From Roseiarcus sp963749715 (GTDB lineage: Bacteria > Pseudomonadota > Alphaproteobacteria > Rhizobiales > Beijerinckiaceae), in NCBI GenBank assembly GCA_963749715.1, contig CAVVNR010000001.1, forward strand, positions 558,001 to 622,000: 64,000 nucleotides of DNA. The letters run 5' to 3'. Below, piece by piece: positions 8,697 to 17,715 of this stretch. Both the position numbers and the translations under genes were made by a program. Every line of letters begins with the position of its first letter. Position 1 is the stretch's first letter. The notes beneath the pieces were generated by a model. It worked only from the letters and a program-made list of their open reading frames with translations, made no database searches and had not been told where the DNA came from.

Positions 8697-8880
8697 GCGT
8701 CATCTCCAGAGATGACAAAAGTCAAATTTTTCCGCCGCCCCCGCCGGAGTCACATCGAACCCGTGTCACGCGAGCAACGCCATCGGCTCGCCCGGTTGCC
8801 CTAATTAGACGCGGCTCAGGTGCGTGTGCAGGGTCGCCTCGGTGACGCCGAGCCCCGCCAGCTCGGGGGTGGAGCGGACG
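8697..8880 (-). pseudogene. Duplicated 3' fragment of the LuxR-type regulator gene
   Basis: Bases 8697-8856 align with 9692-9855, the 3' end of the LuxR-type gene. Shared stretches include the dyad TCATCTCC(G/A)GAGATGA, ACAAAAGTCAAATTTTT, GACGCGGCTCAG and TGCGTGTGCAGGGTCGCCT. This copy keeps the DNA-binding helix region (LGVTEATLHTHL on the minus strand) but has lost the upstream domains. With the flanking PEP-CTERM genes it shows that a LuxR plus PEP-CTERM module was duplicated. Confidence 0.7.
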
Positions 8881-8945
8881 GGGCTCGGGCGGAAAGACCG
8901 TCTTGCCGCGGTCTCTCCGAGGTCGAAATCGCGGCCGACATTCAT

Positions 8946-9613
8946 TCAGGCCGCCGCCAGTGTCGCGCGACGCTTCTTCGTCCTGCGATACCCAGCGAAG
9001 CCTAGCCCCACAAATCCAGCCAGCATCATCGCCCAGGTCGAGGGCTCGGGGACGTCAAAGCCTCTCCGGAGAGATCAAAAGTGCCGCCATTCGCGCTCAA
9101 CTGTTCCGGAAATAAATTAGGCGAGAAAGACCGACCAGGCGCTAGTGGGGGGCCTAAAGTGCTGAAGCTTATGTTTACGCCGCCTGTGACCGAAGTGGTC
9201 GACGCAGCGATCGCCGACGCGGGTACGACAGAAGCTAGGAGGAGAAAGCGTCACGGCTCCTAACCAATTCGGTTCAGGATATTGTTGCGTCCCCGACAAA
9301 AATATGGTAGCCCGTCCATGAGAAGCTTGAAGTGTTGGTAACAGTAAGTACAAGACGAACGCCATTAGGCTGGAAATCAAAATTTGTATCGTACGTCACA
9401 GTGGAAGAAAAATTCGGACCGGAATTAATCGCTACTATTACACCGGGATAGTCCCCAGACCACCGGGATCGGAAAAGAAGATGCTCTCGTCAGACGAGAG
9501 ATACGTGCTCCCGGTGATTGACGTAATTCCAGCCTGCGCTTCCTCGCCGCCAAAGGCCGCCATCCCGATTGCGCTCAAACACGTCGCGGCCGTAAGGGTC
9601 GTTATGACTTCAT
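8946..9613 (-). pseudogene. Second PEP-CTERM sorting domain protein, multiply frameshifted
   Basis: The start ATG at 9613 runs into an in-frame TAA after three codons. Shifting one base gives a signal peptide (TTLTAATCLSAIGMAAFGG) and GITSITGSTYLSSDESIFF. Further frames give IVAINSGPNFSSTVTYDTN, then VTGGVNISFSTLGPPLAPG, and the sorting signal VPEPSTWAMMLAGFVGLGF followed by RRTKKRR and a stop at 8946. About four shifts separate these blocks although each reads coherently. It probably lies in one transcription unit behind the LuxR-type gene at 9670-10811. Confidence 0.7.
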
Positions 9614-9669
9614 AACTGCCCCCTGTTCCGGATCCCCCGAGACACGTTCCCCGATAGAACCCAGCGATC

Positions 9670-10811
9670 CTACCTCAGCCCGCCAGCCCGCGCGTCATCT
9701 CCGGAGATGACAAAAGTCAAATTTTTTCGCCGCCCTCGCCCGGCGATCACGTCGAAGCCGTGGCGGGCGAGCAGCGCAATGAGCTCGGCCCGGTTGTGAA
9801 CGCCGAGGCGGCCGTAGACGCGGCTCAGATGCGTGTGCAGGGTCGCCTTAGCTGACGTGAAGCCCGGCGGAGGCGCTTTCCTCCGAGCCGCCTTTCACCA
9901 GCGCGGCGACGGCCTCAGCCTGACGGGCGGTCAGGCCCAGGCGCCGGCCCAGTTTTACCGGGTCGAGGGGCTGTCCGCGCCGGTCGGGGTCGATGACGCG
10001 AACGACGATGAGGTCGCCACCGAGCGGGCCAAACCGTCGCGCGCTCGAGACGGAGCTGAATGACCCACGACCCGCGACCGGCTTCGGCACGCCGAATCTC
10101 GCCACGCGACGCGGGAGCAGGCGATCAGCCGGTCGGCGGGTTCGGGGGTGAATTTCGAGGCGGCCCTGATGCGAGCGCACCGGCGTCCCCGCGTCAAGCA
10201 TTCACCGGCCGGCCGCGTTGGCGTGCCGGACCAGCCCCGCCAGGCTCACGAGGAAAATCGCGTCCGGCAGCTCGTCGAGGATGAAATTGACCGCCGCAAG
10301 CTCGGCCGCCGTCCGCTCCTGGGCGAACCGAAATCGAAGCGCGGCCCCGAAATGGCCGGCGAAACGCTTGGCCCGCTCCAGATCGGCAGCTTCAAAGTCG
10401 CCGCGCGATTTGTCGCCGAACGCCACAATGACCGCCGAGGCGTCGACCTCGAACAAGGCCGGGGCCGCCATCACGCTGTGAAAGCGCTGCGGCGCGAACC
10501 AGTCGGATAAAGCTCGGTTCGCCGAATTCGGATTTGCGAACCACCATCTGGTCGGTCAGCGCCTGCTTCCGCGCGGCGATCTCCTGCCAAATCCGGTTGC
10601 CGGGCGCGAGACGCCGGTAGGTCGGATTCAGGCTCCCATCGATCCCGAAATAGCCGAGGCTGCGGAACTCATGGGTCTTCATGTCCTGGATGCCGAGCCC
10701 GACGCCCGCGGCGCGCACGAGTTCGGCGAATTTCGCCAGAGCGTCGTTCCAGGCGGCGGCGTCTCCGACGCCGTCATAGATCAGCTTGATGAGTTGCTCC
10801 GCGTCGACCAT
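9670..10811 (-). pseudogene. LuxR-type transcriptional regulator, multiply frameshifted
   Basis: Start ATG 10811 (MVDAEQLIKLIYDGVGDAAA). The N-terminal sensor-like region covers about 250 residues (AAPALFEVDASAVIVAFGDK; AAVNFILDELPDAIFLVSLA). A C-terminal GerE helix-turn-helix follows (LGLTARQAEAVAALVKGG, then ATLHTHLSRVYGRLGVHNRA). Shifts are needed near 10480, 10200, 10060 and 9850. The 3' coding end contains the perfect 18-bp palindrome GTCATCTCCGGAGATGAC (9694-9711), also present with one mismatch at 8699-8716. It probably controlled the PEP-CTERM gene downstream; that role is inferred from position only. Confidence 0.7.
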
Positions 10812-11064
10812 CGCAACACCCCCTTCGGGTCTTGCTCGATTCAACGATGTTCAGCAGCACTCACGCGTTAGATTGGATTATGCGCGCCAGCCATTTGGCG
10901 GCGCGAATTTGACGATTGACCGACCCCGAAAACCAGCCCGCTTCCGGCGGAAACGGCGCGCTGTTTGCTGTCAATAACGTCGCGCGACCGAAGCAGTAGG
11001 TAGTTCTACCTAATGACTGTGCCGCCAATGTTAACGGCCTGTCAACTTTCCGAAGGGCTCGCCC

Positions 11065-11117
11065 TGTAGGGCCGGGTCGCCGACCCGGCCAGGCGCGGTC
11101 AGCGACCGCGCCCCACA
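11065..11117. repeat. REP doublet
   Basis: The unit TGTAGGGCCGGGTCG with its palindrome is followed by an inverted unit ending GACCGCGCCCCACA. Nearly identical to the doublets at 7731-7784 and 11133-11185. It is one of two tandem copies downstream of padR. Confidence 0.85.
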
Positions 11118-11132
11118 AGTTCCCGCCGGCCT

Positions 11133-11185
11133 TGTAGGGCCGGGTCGCCGACCCGGCCCGGCGCGGTCAGCGACGGCGCCCCACA
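11133..11185. repeat. REP doublet
   Basis: Second tandem copy, 15 bp after the previous doublet, with the same heads (TGTAGGGC and CCCCACA). The inverted half carries one substitution in its palindrome (GACGGCGCC instead of GACCGCGCC). It ends 11 bp from the padR stop codon and may act as its transcription end. Confidence 0.85.
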
Positions 11186-11196
11186 ACCCGGCGCCC

Positions 11197-11763
11197 TCAG
11201 GCCCGTTCGATCGCCTTCGCCGCCGCGTCGAGCGCGTCGACGATCGCCTGGAGCTGCTGCTCCGTGGCGGGGCGGCCACGCAGGCGCTGGCGAAGCGCGG
11301 CGCGCAGGTTGAGCGTCGCCCGCTTGACCGAGACGAAGCCCGCGAACCGGCCCTCGTCGCTATCGCCGAACCGAGCGAAGATGGCGTCGATCTGCGCCTT
11401 GTTGTCGGCGAGAAGTTTCCCGCCCTCTTCCGTCAGCGTATAGAGCTTGCGCCCCTGCGGATCCTGGCTCGCGCTGGCGTAGCCTGTCTCCTCGAGCATG
11501 GTCAGCGTCGGATAAACGACGCCGGGGCTTGGCGAATATTCGCCCCCGACCCGCTCGCCGAGCTCCTTGATGATCTCGTAGCCGTAGCGGGGCTTCTCGG
11601 CCACCAGCGCCAGGATCACGAGCCTCAATTCGCCGCCGTCGAACATCCGGCCCTCGCGGCCGCCCACTCCCGGCCCACGCGAGCGCCAGCGATCGAACGG
11701 CCCGCGCCCGAAGCCTCCATGGCGGTGGTGGCGAACATGATCGTCAAAATGACGATGGAACAT
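11197..11763 (-). CDS. PadR family transcriptional regulator
   Basis: 188 aa from ATG 11763, which has AGGAG at proper spacing; an upstream ATG would put the operator dyads inside the gene. The N terminus is His/Gly/Arg-rich (HFDDHVRHHRHGGFGRGPFD). A PadR winged helix follows (LRLVILALVAEKPRYGYEII, then SPGVVYPTLTMLEETGYA). The C-terminal dimerisation helix carries an unusual insertion. PadR proteins are small repressors released by ligands such as phenolics or drugs. No co-directional target gene follows, so the targets may be itself or a distant gene. Two AT-rich dyads lie directly upstream. Confidence 0.9.
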   Translation of the reverse strand: MFHRHFDDHVRHHRHGGFGRGPFDRWRSRGPGVGGREGRMFDGGELRLVILALVAEKPRYGYEIIKELGERVGGEYSPSPGVVYPTLTMLEETGYASASQDPQGRKLYTLTEEGGKLLADNKAQIDAIFARFGDSDEGRFAGFVSVKRATLNLRAALRQRLRGRPATEQQLQAIVDALDAAAKAIERA

Positions 11764-11786
11764 TGTGTTACTCCTTTCGTTCCTAA

Positions 11787-11827
11787 GACATATCACGATA
11801 TGTCGTACGCTAAGATATATCTTATCG
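11787..11827. promoter_or_regulatory. Paired PadR operator candidates
   Basis: GACATATCACGATATGTC (11787-11804) has perfect 7-bp arms. CGCTAAGATATATCTTATCG (11808-11827) is a 20-bp palindrome with one mismatched pair and a perfect 12-bp core AAGATATATCTT. They lie 24 bp upstream of the padR start, in a conspicuously AT-rich patch. Two centres about 22 bp apart would place two dimers on one helix face, consistent with autorepression. Confidence 0.7.
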
Positions 11828-11954
11828 TGACGGGCGCAAGTGGCGTGGTGAAAATTTCCGCCGGCTCCGCGTTGGTTGTTGATGGTCAATTCACCGATTG
11901 TGCCTCGAACCAATGCGTCATGGCCGGGCTTGTCCAGGTCAAGGCCGGCCATGA

Positions 11955-12340
11955 TTCCTTGCGACCCTCAGCGGAGCAACAGCCAAAAGCCAAAAAACCC
12001 GGCAAACCTCTTTCTGTAAATCACAAACTCTGCTATGATCGCTCCCGCCATGGATTTCGCGATCGACACCCCATCCCTAAGCGCGCGCGGGACGTCGCGG
12101 GTTGGGCGCCGGCCAGCAAACCACAGGATGATATCGATTTTGCTGCTGAGCGGGAGCAAAGAAGAATTTTTTGCCCTGGGGGGTCGGCGCAACCCGTTGA
12201 AAAATCCTGATTCGGCGAAGCCAATCCAAGGAAATCCAGGCCTTTTTCTTGGATTTTCTTGGCTCGGCCTTTGCCTGGCTTTGCTCGGTTTGGCTAAATT
12301 TGGCTTCGGTCTTGGCGGCCGGCCGAAGCCGCGCCCAAGC
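11955..12340. other. Non-coding stretch between padR operator region and proA
   Basis: No convincing gene. It holds AT-richer low-complexity DNA (repeated TTGGCT/CTTGG motifs at 12240-12320) and a TATGAT box near 12032 without a clear -35 partner. A short minus-strand reading frame at 11968-12192 has no family resemblance. Confidence 0.5.
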
Positions 12341-12343
12341 CCC

Positions 12344-13636
12344 TCACGCCCGCACCTGCCCGTCGCCGCGCACCCGGTACTTGAAGCTGCAGAGCTGCTC
12401 GACGCCGACCGGCCCGCGCGCGTGCAGGCGCCCGGTCGCGATGCCGATTTCGGCCCCGAAGCCGAACTCGCCCCCGTCCGCGAACTGGGTCGAGACGTTG
12501 TGCATGACGATCGCCGAGTCGACCTCCTTCAAGAAGCGCTCGGCGGCGGCCTTGTCCTCGGTGACGATGCAGTCGGTGTGGTGCGAGCCGTAGGTCTCGA
12601 TATGGTCGATCGCGGCCTCGAGGCTGTCGACGACGCGCACGGCGATGATCGCGTCGAGATACTCGGTCCGCCAGTCCTCCTCGCTCGCCGGCGTCACGCG
12701 CGGATCGGCCTTAAGCGCCGCCGCATCGCCGCGCACGGCGCAGCCGGCCTCGATCAGCGCCGCGATCAGCGGTCTGAGCAGGCGCGGGGCGACGGCGCGG
12801 TGCACCAGGAGCGTCTCGGCCGCGCCGCAAATTCCGGTGCGCCGCATCTTGGCGTTGACGACGAGCTTCAACGCCTTGTCGGCGTCCGCCGCCCGGTCGA
12901 CATAGACATGCACGACGCCTTCGAGGTGGGCGAACACCGGCACGCGCGCCTCGCGCTGGACCCGGTCGACCAGGCTCTTTCCGCCCCGCGGCACGATGAC
13001 GTCGAGCGCGCCGTCGAGGCCCTTGAGCATCTCGCCGACCGCCTCGCGCGAAGCGAAGGGCGCGCGCGCAATCGCCGCCTCGGGCAGCCCCGCTTCCTTC
13101 AGGCCATCGACCAGGCAAGCATGGATGGCGGCGGACGAATGAATGCTGTCCGATCCGCCGCGCAACACCACGGCGTTGCCGCTCTTGAGGCAGAGCGCGC
13201 CGGCGTCGGCGGTGACGTTTGGCCGGCTCTCGTAAATGACGCCGACGACGCCGAGCGGCGTCGCCACCCGTTCGATGACGAGGCCGTTCGGCCGGGTGAA
13301 GGTCGCCAGCACCCGCCCGACAGGATCGGGCAGGTCCGCGACCTCCTCGAGGCCGCGCGCGATCGCCTCGATGCGGACGTGATCGAGCGCCAGCCGGTCG
13401 ATCAAGGCCGGGCTCAGGCCCTTGGCGCGAGCCTCGGAGAGATCGAGGGCGTTGGCGTCCAGTATCTCGGCCGCGCGTTGGCGCAAGGCGCGCGCCGCGG
13501 CATGAAGCGCGCGGTTCTTCGTCTCCGGCGGCGCGTTGGCGAGCCCGCGGGCGGCGGCGCGCGCCCGGCGTCCGAGTTCGCGCATCGCCGCGCGCACGTC
13601 GGCTTCGGGTTCCTTGATCTCAACGGCGATGGACAT
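12344..13636 (-). CDS. proA: Gamma-glutamyl phosphate reductase
   Basis: 430 aa, full family length. ProA reduces L-glutamyl 5-phosphate with NADPH to glutamate semialdehyde in proline synthesis. Visible motifs are PLGVVGVIYESRPNVTADAG (NADP-binding region), ALCLKSGNAVVLRGGSD, the catalytic-cysteine region MRRTGICGAAETLL and the C-terminal ATGRLHARGPVGVEQLCSFK. It is followed on the minus strand by no further gene and preceded by mog. The usual partner proB is not in the window. Cytoplasmic housekeeping gene; confident. Confidence 0.97.
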   Translation of the reverse strand: MSIAVEIKEPEADVRAAMRELGRRARAAARGLANAPPETKNRALHAAARALRQRAAEILDANALDLSEARAKGLSPALIDRLALDHVRIEAIARGLEEVADLPDPVGRVLATFTRPNGLVIERVATPLGVVGVIYESRPNVTADAGALCLKSGNAVVLRGGSDSIHSSAAIHACLVDGLKEAGLPEAAIARAPFASREAVGEMLKGLDGALDVIVPRGGKSLVDRVQREARVPVFAHLEGVVHVYVDRAADADKALKLVVNAKMRRTGICGAAETLLVHRAVAPRLLRPLIAALIEAGCAVRGDAAALKADPRVTPASEEDWRTEYLDAIIAVRVVDSLEAAIDHIETYGSHHTDCIVTEDKAAAERFLKEVDSAIVMHNVSTQFADGGEFGFGAEIGIATGRLHARGPVGVEQLCSFKYRVRGDGQVRA

Positions 13637-13703
13637 GCCGGCGGCGCTGACCTTTCCAGGCTCTTTTTACCTGACGAAGACCGAAATCCGCCACGACTTT
13701 CGC

Positions 13704-14234
13704 TCAGGCCTTCGGACGGAACGCCCGGCAGAATTGCGGGTTCGTCTCCAGCCGAGGCCCACCGATGAGGTCGATGCAATAGGGGACCGCGGCGAACACC
13801 GCGTCGAGGCAGGTGCGGATCGCCGCCGGCTTGCCCGGCAGATTGATGATGAGGCTCGAGCCGCGGGCGCCCGCGAGCTGGCGCGACAGAATGGCGGTCG
13901 GCACTTCGGCAAGGCTCGTCGCGCGCATCAATTCGCCGAAGCCGGGCAGCACCCGGTCGCAGACGGCCTCGGTCGCTTCCGGCGTCACGTCGCGCGGCGC
14001 CGGCCCGGTGCCGCCCGTCGTCAGGATCAGCGGGCAGCGGGCGCGGTCGGCGAGCGCGATCAGAGCCGACTCGATCGCCGGCCGCTCGTCGGGGACGAGC
14101 CTCCGCTCCGGCCGCCACGGAGTCAGGAGAAGCTCGGCGAGCGCGGCCTCGACGCCGGGCCCCCCCTTGTCCTCGTAGACGCCTTGCGAGGCGCGGTCGG
14201 ATATGGTGACGACGCCGATGGAAATGTCCGCCAA
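13704..14234 (-). CDS. mog: Molybdopterin adenylyltransferase (MogA/MoaB type)
   Basis: 176 aa. The MoCF-biosynthesis fold is shown by IGVVTISDRASQGVYEDKGG, LILTTGGTGPAPRDVTPEAT (the GGTG substrate-binding loop) and LIINLPGKPAAIRTCLDAVF. It adenylylates molybdopterin before molybdenum insertion. The cofactor would be needed by the molybdenum hydroxylase at 41-45 kb, while AioA at the window end uses the bis-MGD form. It lies 67 bp upstream of proA on the same strand. Confidence 0.93.
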   Translation of the reverse strand: MADISIGVVTISDRASQGVYEDKGGPGVEAALAELLLTPWRPERRLVPDERPAIESALIALADRARCPLILTTGGTGPAPRDVTPEATEAVCDRVLPGFGELMRATSLAEVPTAILSRQLAGARGSSLIINLPGKPAAIRTCLDAVFAAVPYCIDLIGGPRLETNPQFCRAFRPKA

Positions 14235-14392
14235 TGAATGTCCTTCAGGAGAAAGAGACTGCGCCCCCGGCTGGTCGGCGCTCGAGGCGCCCGCCAGGCG
14301 GCGGCCGAGACAGCATAGCGCCGTTTGATCGGCGGCAAAACGCAGCTGCGTCCGCGGCGGCTATCCATTCGGACGCATGAACGGAAAAGCCC

Positions 14393-14920
14393 ATGTTTGC
14401 CCGCAGACTTGCCTTGGCGATCGCCGTGCTCGCCGAACTCATCGGCTCGCAAGGGCCGGAATTCGCGCAGCAATACCTCCAGCGCATGGGGGGCGCGCTC
14501 GAGGAGCTCAACCGGATCATCGCCCAGTTTGACGCCGAGGCTCGCCGCCAGAACCTGACGCCGGCCGAGGGCTTGAGGCGGCTCGCGGAAAACGACGATC
14601 CGCTGGCCCGAGAGCGCGGCAAGGATATGGCCGAGGCGATCGACCGCGCCAACCGGCTCACCAAGCAGCTTGCGGCGATCACCTCCGGCGGTCCGCTGAC
14701 CCGCCTGACCGTTGTGGCCAAGGACTTCGATCCCGAAATCGCGCGCGGCACGCTCGACAATTACGAACCCGCCGCTCCGCTCACACTCGGCGCGCTCGCC
14801 GCCGCGGGCCTGGCCGCGTTCTGGGGCTGGGCGGCGACGCACCTGATCGCGTGGCCGTTCCGCCGCCGCTCCCGCCTGCGGGCGATACGGACGCCGTCGG
14901 GGGCGGCGAATCCCGGCTGA
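14393..14920 (+). CDS. DUF2937 family membrane protein
   Basis: 175 aa. An N-terminal hydrophobic segment (FARRLALAIAVLAELIG) is followed by the characteristic SQGPEFAQQYLQRMGGALEE and a helical region. A second transmembrane segment lies near residues 132-153 (LTLGALAAAGLAAFWGWAAT), with an Arg-rich tail. DUF2937 proteins are common in alphaproteobacteria and have no assigned function. Divergent from mog. Confidence 0.8.
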   Translation: MFARRLALAIAVLAELIGSQGPEFAQQYLQRMGGALEELNRIIAQFDAEARRQNLTPAEGLRRLAENDDPLARERGKDMAEAIDRANRLTKQLAAITSGGPLTRLTVVAKDFDPEIARGTLDNYEPAAPLTLGALAAAGLAAFWGWAATHLIAWPFRRRSRLRAIRTPSGAANPG

Positions 14921-14939
14921 GCCAGGCCCCTTCGGCCGC

Positions 14940-16926
14940 TCAGGCGAAATTGATCGCGGTCGGGTTGGCGGCGATCGTCGCGGCAGCGAGGCCCGCGAGC
15001 GTGAGGCTGTCGCCATGAGAATCGGCGATCGTCAGGCCGGACGAGCCGCCGCTGGCCTTGGCGAGAACCGCCGCCAGATCCTGTGCCTGGGTCATGCCGG
15101 CGGTGAGATAGGAGAACGACGACGTCGCCAGCTGGATCGTGTCCGGCGCCGTTCCCGACGCGGCAAATCCCTGGATCGTTTCATTGCCGAAGTTGGTCCC
15201 GAAGACGAAGGTTTCGGCGCCGCTGGTGGCCGCGTCGATCGTCTCGACGGGATGGTAGCTGAACGGATCCGCGCCCTTCCCCGCCTGAACGGTTTCGACG
15301 CCCCCGCCCCTGGCGACGGTGATGCCCGGATCGTAAAGGCGCAGTTCGTCGCTGGTGGAACTGAAGTTCAGGACTTGGGCGGCGACGCCGACGAAGCCGT
15401 TGAGTGCGCCGTCGAAGGATTCGTAGGAAGAATAGTTCTGGCCCTTGACGTTCGTGTAGGCGTATTCCGTCGGCCCTCCGGCCGGCGTTTGAACCTTGGC
15501 GTCGGTCAGCGCGGCTCCATTTGCGCTGTCGGCGGCAGATTGAGCCGCCGTGAGCGCGAAGTTGGAGGCGGTGAGCGGCACGAGCCCCATGAGGACGATT
15601 TCGAAATCGGTCGTGGAATCGCTGGCCAGGTCGGCCTCGACATAGGTGATGTCCCGCGCCGGATCGAGCTGATAGCGCACCTGGGCGCCGCCCGCTGAAC
15701 GGAGCGGAGCCGATGAAGGTGAAATGCTGAAGGCCCGGAGTCGTGATGTTGGCGTCGATCCGGCTGAGGTCGATGACGTCCTTGGCGGAATCAAAGCCGT
15801 AGATCGTGTCGGTGCTGCCGGGGGTCGAATCCGAGATGGCGAGGTAGGTGAAGATGTTCGCTCCCGACCCCGCTGCCAAGTGATGTCCGCCGTATCCGCT
15901 GACGAAATTGGTTTCGTTGGTCGATCCGACAAAGGTCGTCGCCAGATCATTGCCGAGCAGCGTGGTCGGGGCGGATGAGACGCTCGTGAGGGTTTGGCCG
16001 GCGAGGGTCGCGGCGGTCACATCCGTCGCCGAGACGAGACCGCTCTTATACGCCGCGAGGGCCTGGGCTGAGGAGGTCGAGCTCGAATAGCTGACGATCG
16101 GGTTCCCAGTCACGGTTATATTTGTTGCCGAAGGGATCGTAGAATTGCCGTTCCAATATGCGCCGTACCAGGAAAAGCCGGTGTAATTGTTCCTGACTGA
16201 TATGTTGCTGAACGCGTAGGTAAGGTTGGCTCCGTTGCCGGTTTCGACTGCATATCCGCCGCCAAGAAGCCAATTGCCCGACACTGTCACATTGCTGAGA
16301 TTGCCCTCTTCGGTCGTTAGGCGAATGTCGCTATTCGCGTTGGCGGCGGCGCTGGCGGTGTATGTCCCATCGATGAAATTGTCGGTGATGGTTGTCGGCC
16401 CCGTGGAATCCGTCACCCAAATCGCATCGGAATGCGCCCCCGCGGCGAATCCCGCGCCGCTAAAGTAATTCCCGGTGACGACGCCCTGACGGATATCGAT
16501 CGCGTCGGTCGGCAAATCGAGAAACGAGTTATCTTTGATCGTTATGCTTTGCGTGGCGGCGATCCAGTCATTTATTTCAGTCGGCAACTCGGAACCCTGG
16601 AACGTGCAGTTTTCAACGGTCGTGTTGCTGGCGGTCGCCGCTTGGGTGATCGCCCAATAGCTCGTCGTCCCGGTGAATGTGCAGTCTTCAATGGTTACAT
16701 TGTTGGCGTCGATCCCCACGGTCGCCGAGCCGAAGTTGATTCCGCTCAGAACAGCGCCGTTCTGAGTGACCAGGACCATGTTTTTGGCGGGCTCGTAAAC
16801 GTACGGAGCCCCCTGGGGATTTTGCGTGATCTCGGTGTAATCCGTGAGGGACGCCGTCGGATCGGGATTGCCGGTCGGCGTATCGATCCCCGGCAGGACG
16901 GCGCCGGGGTCGGCGTCGCGGATCAA
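14940..16926 (-). pseudogene. Secreted right-handed beta-helix protein with serralysin-type C-terminal region, frameshifted
   Basis: About 660 aa. Repeated beta-helix rungs (NNVTIEDCTFTGTTSYWAI; NTTVENCTFQGSELPTEIN; VTGNYFSGAG; NVTVSGNWLLGGG) are followed by blocks like the peptidase M10 serralysin C-terminal domain (AGSGANIFTYLAISDSTPGS; TDTIYGFDSAKDVIDLSRID). One shift near 15700 joins FTFIGSAP to GGAQVRYQLDPARDITYVEA. There is no Sec signal, so type I secretion is likely, by family knowledge. The start used is a TTG at 16926. An ATG eight codons upstream with AGGA before it (MISSAQI) is in the same frame but separated by a TAA. The role may be surface polysaccharide binding or cleavage; this is uncertain. 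Confidence 0.7.
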
Positions 16927-17247
16927 TTAAATCTGAGCGCTGCTGATCATGCCGCTGTTCCTCGGTCCGGGCCTGGTTAGCCCGCCAAACCATCAATAGT
17001 CGCCCTCTGTTGTCAGCGGTTGAATTCGATAGTTAAACTTGAAGTCGCCGCGTTTGTTTTGCTGGCGGCCGCGCCGGCCTGTCGCACGGCACGCCATCAC
17101 GATCCCGACGGGGGCGAGTCGATCGAGGAATGGGTGCGGTAAACGCCGGACGTCTTCCCAAAGCGCCGCTGCGATCAGTCTATCGTCCCGGTCGCGGCGC
17201 GATCGCCGCAACTCGCGAGCTTGGCCGCGGGAGGGGCATAGAGCCGG
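16927..17247. other. Intergenic stretch without a recognised feature
   Basis: It separates the beta-helix gene from the small exosortase-associated gene. No gene, strong hairpin or repeat was recognised. It should hold the promoter of the beta-helix gene, but no clear boxes are visible. Confidence 0.4.
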
Positions 17248-17484
17248 TCAATGTCTGACGGTGATATATATGTAGCCGACGCCGGCGAGGATAAGGATTA
17301 CGGCTAGGAGGTTCATCGCCACATCGCTTCCGGCGTGGTTGCCGACCTGATTGGCGATCGCGAACGCCGCCGCCGCGAGCATGAAATGGGCCAAGACCTT
17401 CGTGCCGCCTTGGGTGAACATGAAATATGTGAGAACCATACAAAGGAAACAGACGACCGTTACAAAATCGTACACAGTATGCAT
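17248..17484 (-). CDS. Small membrane protein, likely XrtV sorting system accessory protein
   Basis: 78 aa with two or three hydrophobic segments: HTVYDFVTVVCFLCMVLTYF, VLAHFMLAAAAFAIANQVGN and NLLAVILILAGVGYIYITV. The TVYDFVTV start and the FAIANQVGN block resemble the small protein annotated beside exosortase V in other alphaproteobacteria. It lies 231 bp downstream of the exosortase on the same strand, with a weak terminator-like site between. Its role in sorting is unknown. Confidence 0.55.
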   Translation of the reverse strand: MHTVYDFVTVVCFLCMVLTYFMFTQGGTKVLAHFMLAAAAFAIANQVGNHAGSDVAMNLLAVILILAGVGYIYITVRH

Positions 17485-17594
17485 TTTGACGGTCCAACCC
17501 TATCGGCTTAGAGCAGTCGTCACCTGAGCCGCGCCCCACATTCGATTGTAAACCGAAAATCCTAAGCAAGGCGTCACCAGCGCGATCGAACGTC

Positions 17595-17612
17595 AAAAAA
17601 CCCGGCGACGGG
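17595..17612 (-). terminator. Weak terminator-like site after the exosortase gene
   Basis: On the minus strand CCCG-TCGC-CGGG is followed by TTTTTT. The stem is only 4 bp (slightly extendable), so efficiency is doubtful. It lies about 100 bp after the exosortase stop codon. Confidence 0.35.
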
Positions 17613-17715
17613 CCGAGTTCACCGCGCGCCCAATGTCCAAAAAGATCAGCGCCTCCAAGACGATTGGCCTCGCGTGCGGAACGCTCTCGCGCGCATTGTG
17701 CAGCGCCGGGCGCCT

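Noticed and set aside
12035..13768. A 577-codon plus-strand frame over proA
   Set aside because: ProA motifs are complete on the minus strand; the plus-strand product is a compositional shadow.
17524..17540. Another REP copy (GCGCCCCACA)
   Set aside because: Only the last ten bases of the unit match and no palindrome precedes it, so it is at most a remnant.
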